Shown here piece by piece: positions 13,931 through 14,675 of a DNA stretch of 14,675 nt. The notes under the pieces were generated by a model. That model was not told the origin of the DNA, did no database searches, and saw nothing but the letters and a program-made list of their open reading frames with translations. The position numbers were made by a program, and so were the translations under genes. Numbering within the stretch: the stretch's first letter is position 1; the number at the start of each line of letters is the position of its first letter. The stretch is from DATKMS01 sp041497995 (GTDB lineage: Bacteria > Desulfobacterota > Binatia > HRBIN30), in contig JBGQHM010000143.1 of NCBI GenBank assembly GCA_041497995.1, forward strand, positions 1 through 14,675, in the 5' to 3' direction.

Positions 13931-14675
13931 CTACTGATTGTATCGCGGCCCCAGGTCCTGCCAGCTCTTCGGATAGCGCCCGCCCTGGCCGTCGTACTTG
14001 GTCAGCGCGTCGACGTCTTGCTCCTTCTTCAGCAGCGCGCCGATGAAGGGAGTGTGTGCTTCGAGCTTGTCCTTGCTCATGCCGGAACGCAGTAGGGCTG
14101 TGATCCAGTCGATCAGCTCGGAGGTCGACGGCTTCTTGCGTAGCTCGTTCTGCTCGCGCAGCCAGTAGAACTTGATGAGGACCTGGTCGAGGAGCTTGGC
14201 GTCGAGGTTGGGGTGATGCACGTCGATAATCTGGCGCATCAGCTTCACGTCGGGGAATTCGATGTAGTAGAAGATGCAGCGCCGCAGGAAGGCGTCGGGC
14301 AGCTCTTTCTCGTTGTTCGAGGTGATCATCACGACGGGACGGTGGCGCGCAGTGATGTCCTCGCTGGTCTCGATGATCGAGAAGCGCATCTCGTCGAGCT
14401 CGCGCAGCAGGTCGTTGGGAAACTCGAGGTCGGCCTTATCGATCTCATCGATGAGCAGCACGTGGCGTTCCTCGGCGGCGAAGGTCTGGCCGAGCGGTCC
14501 GAGCTTGATGTAGCGGCGGATGTCGGAAACATCGCCGGTGCCGAAGCGGCTGTCGTTGAGGCGCTGCACGGTATCGTAGACGTACAGCCCGTCGGCGGCC
14601 TTGGTGGTCGACTTGATGTGCCACGACAGCATCGGCATCTCCAAGCCGTCGGCGACGGGTTTCGCCAGCACCGTC
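13931..14675 (-). CDS. MoxR-type AAA+ ATPase (partial, N-terminus beyond the window)
   Basis: About 248 C-terminal codons are visible; the gene continues past the window edge. The first visible codons (TVLAKPVAD) are the end of a Walker A motif. WHIKSTTKAADGLYVYDTVQ follows, then Walker B HVLLIDEIDKAD (about 14431-14466) and sensor-1/arginine region VVMITSNNEKELPDAFLRRC (about 14276-14337). The lid region ends with ELIDWITALLRSG. This order is typical of MoxR-family AAA+ ATPases, which usually act as metal-insertion or protein-maturation chaperones together with a von Willebrand factor A-domain protein. No VWA gene follows downstream here; it could be upstream, outside the window. Its stop codon lies 7 bp from the end of a convergent short ORF. 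Confidence 0.88.
   Translation of the reverse strand, partial: TVLAKPVADGLEMPMLSWHIKSTTKAADGLYVYDTVQRLNDSRFGTGDVSDIRRYIKLGPLGQTFAAEERHVLLIDEIDKADLEFPNDLLRELDEMRFSIIETSEDITARHRPVVMITSNNEKELPDAFLRRCIFYYIEFPDVKLMRQIIDVHHPNLDAKLLDQVLIKFYWLREQNELRKKPSTSELIDWITALLRSGMSKDKLEAHTPFIGALLKKEQDVDALTKYDGQGGRYPKSWQDLGPRYNQ

Noticed and set aside
1..14675. CRISPR array, tRNA or rRNA genes
   Set aside because: No regularly spaced repeats, cloverleaf or rRNA-like segments were seen, despite the Cas4-like domain in the fusion gene.

Overview
The window is GC-rich bacterial DNA with short intergenic gaps and secreted proteins that carry Gram-negative style export signals. Two sigma-54 enhancer-binding proteins, a polymorphic-outer-membrane-type beta-helix protein, BNR-repeat fragments and VapBC-type remnants together suggest a deltaproteobacterial-grade organism (Myxococcota, Desulfobacterota or Binatota-like). 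This placement is inferred from gene content only; no rRNA or other marker gene is present.

Layout. (1) 128-3563, plus strand: a two-gene unit encoding an exported beta-helix protein with GGAI/FxxN repeats, then 10 bp later an exported S8 (subtilisin-like) protease with propeptide. (2) 3592-6695, minus strand: a GAF-PAS-AAA+-Fis sigma-54 activator followed by a tRNA-dihydrouridine synthase. (3) 6831-9538, plus strand: a small soluble zinc-binding anti-sigma-like protein, then a second sigma-54 activator (PAS-GAF-PAS-AAA+-Fis) that is clearly a paralogue of the first. (4) 9539-10311: a gene graveyard holding a two-repeat scrap of a BNR/Asp-box protein on the minus strand, butted against a PIN-domain toxin on the plus strand that has lost its start and first catalytic Asp, then a symmetrical hairpin. 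(5) 10312-10588, minus strand: an intact AbrB/MazE-type antitoxin with a good sigma-70 promoter lying so close that the mRNA would be nearly leaderless; no intact partner toxin follows. (6) 10865-13675, plus strand: one 936-residue ORF joining a TM0106-type RecB/Cas4-like nuclease domain with Fe-S cysteines, a YprB-like DEDD exonuclease domain, a two-CxxC zinc ribbon and an IS66 DDE transposase. (7) 13931 to the window end, minus strand: a MoxR-type AAA+ ATPase, cut off inside its Walker A motif.

The most notable object is the nuclease-exonuclease-transposase fusion. It is a single uninterrupted frame with its own Shine-Dalgarno sequence, with DEDD-type and DDE residues intact. It has no IS66 accessory genes (tnpA/tnpB) beside it, and I found no convincing terminal inverted repeats. 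It sits in a region of toxin-antitoxin and repeat-protein debris, as expected for a mobile-element hotspot. Base composition drops from about 65-70 % GC in the sampled nuclease half to about 50-55 % in the transposase half, which suggests a composite origin.
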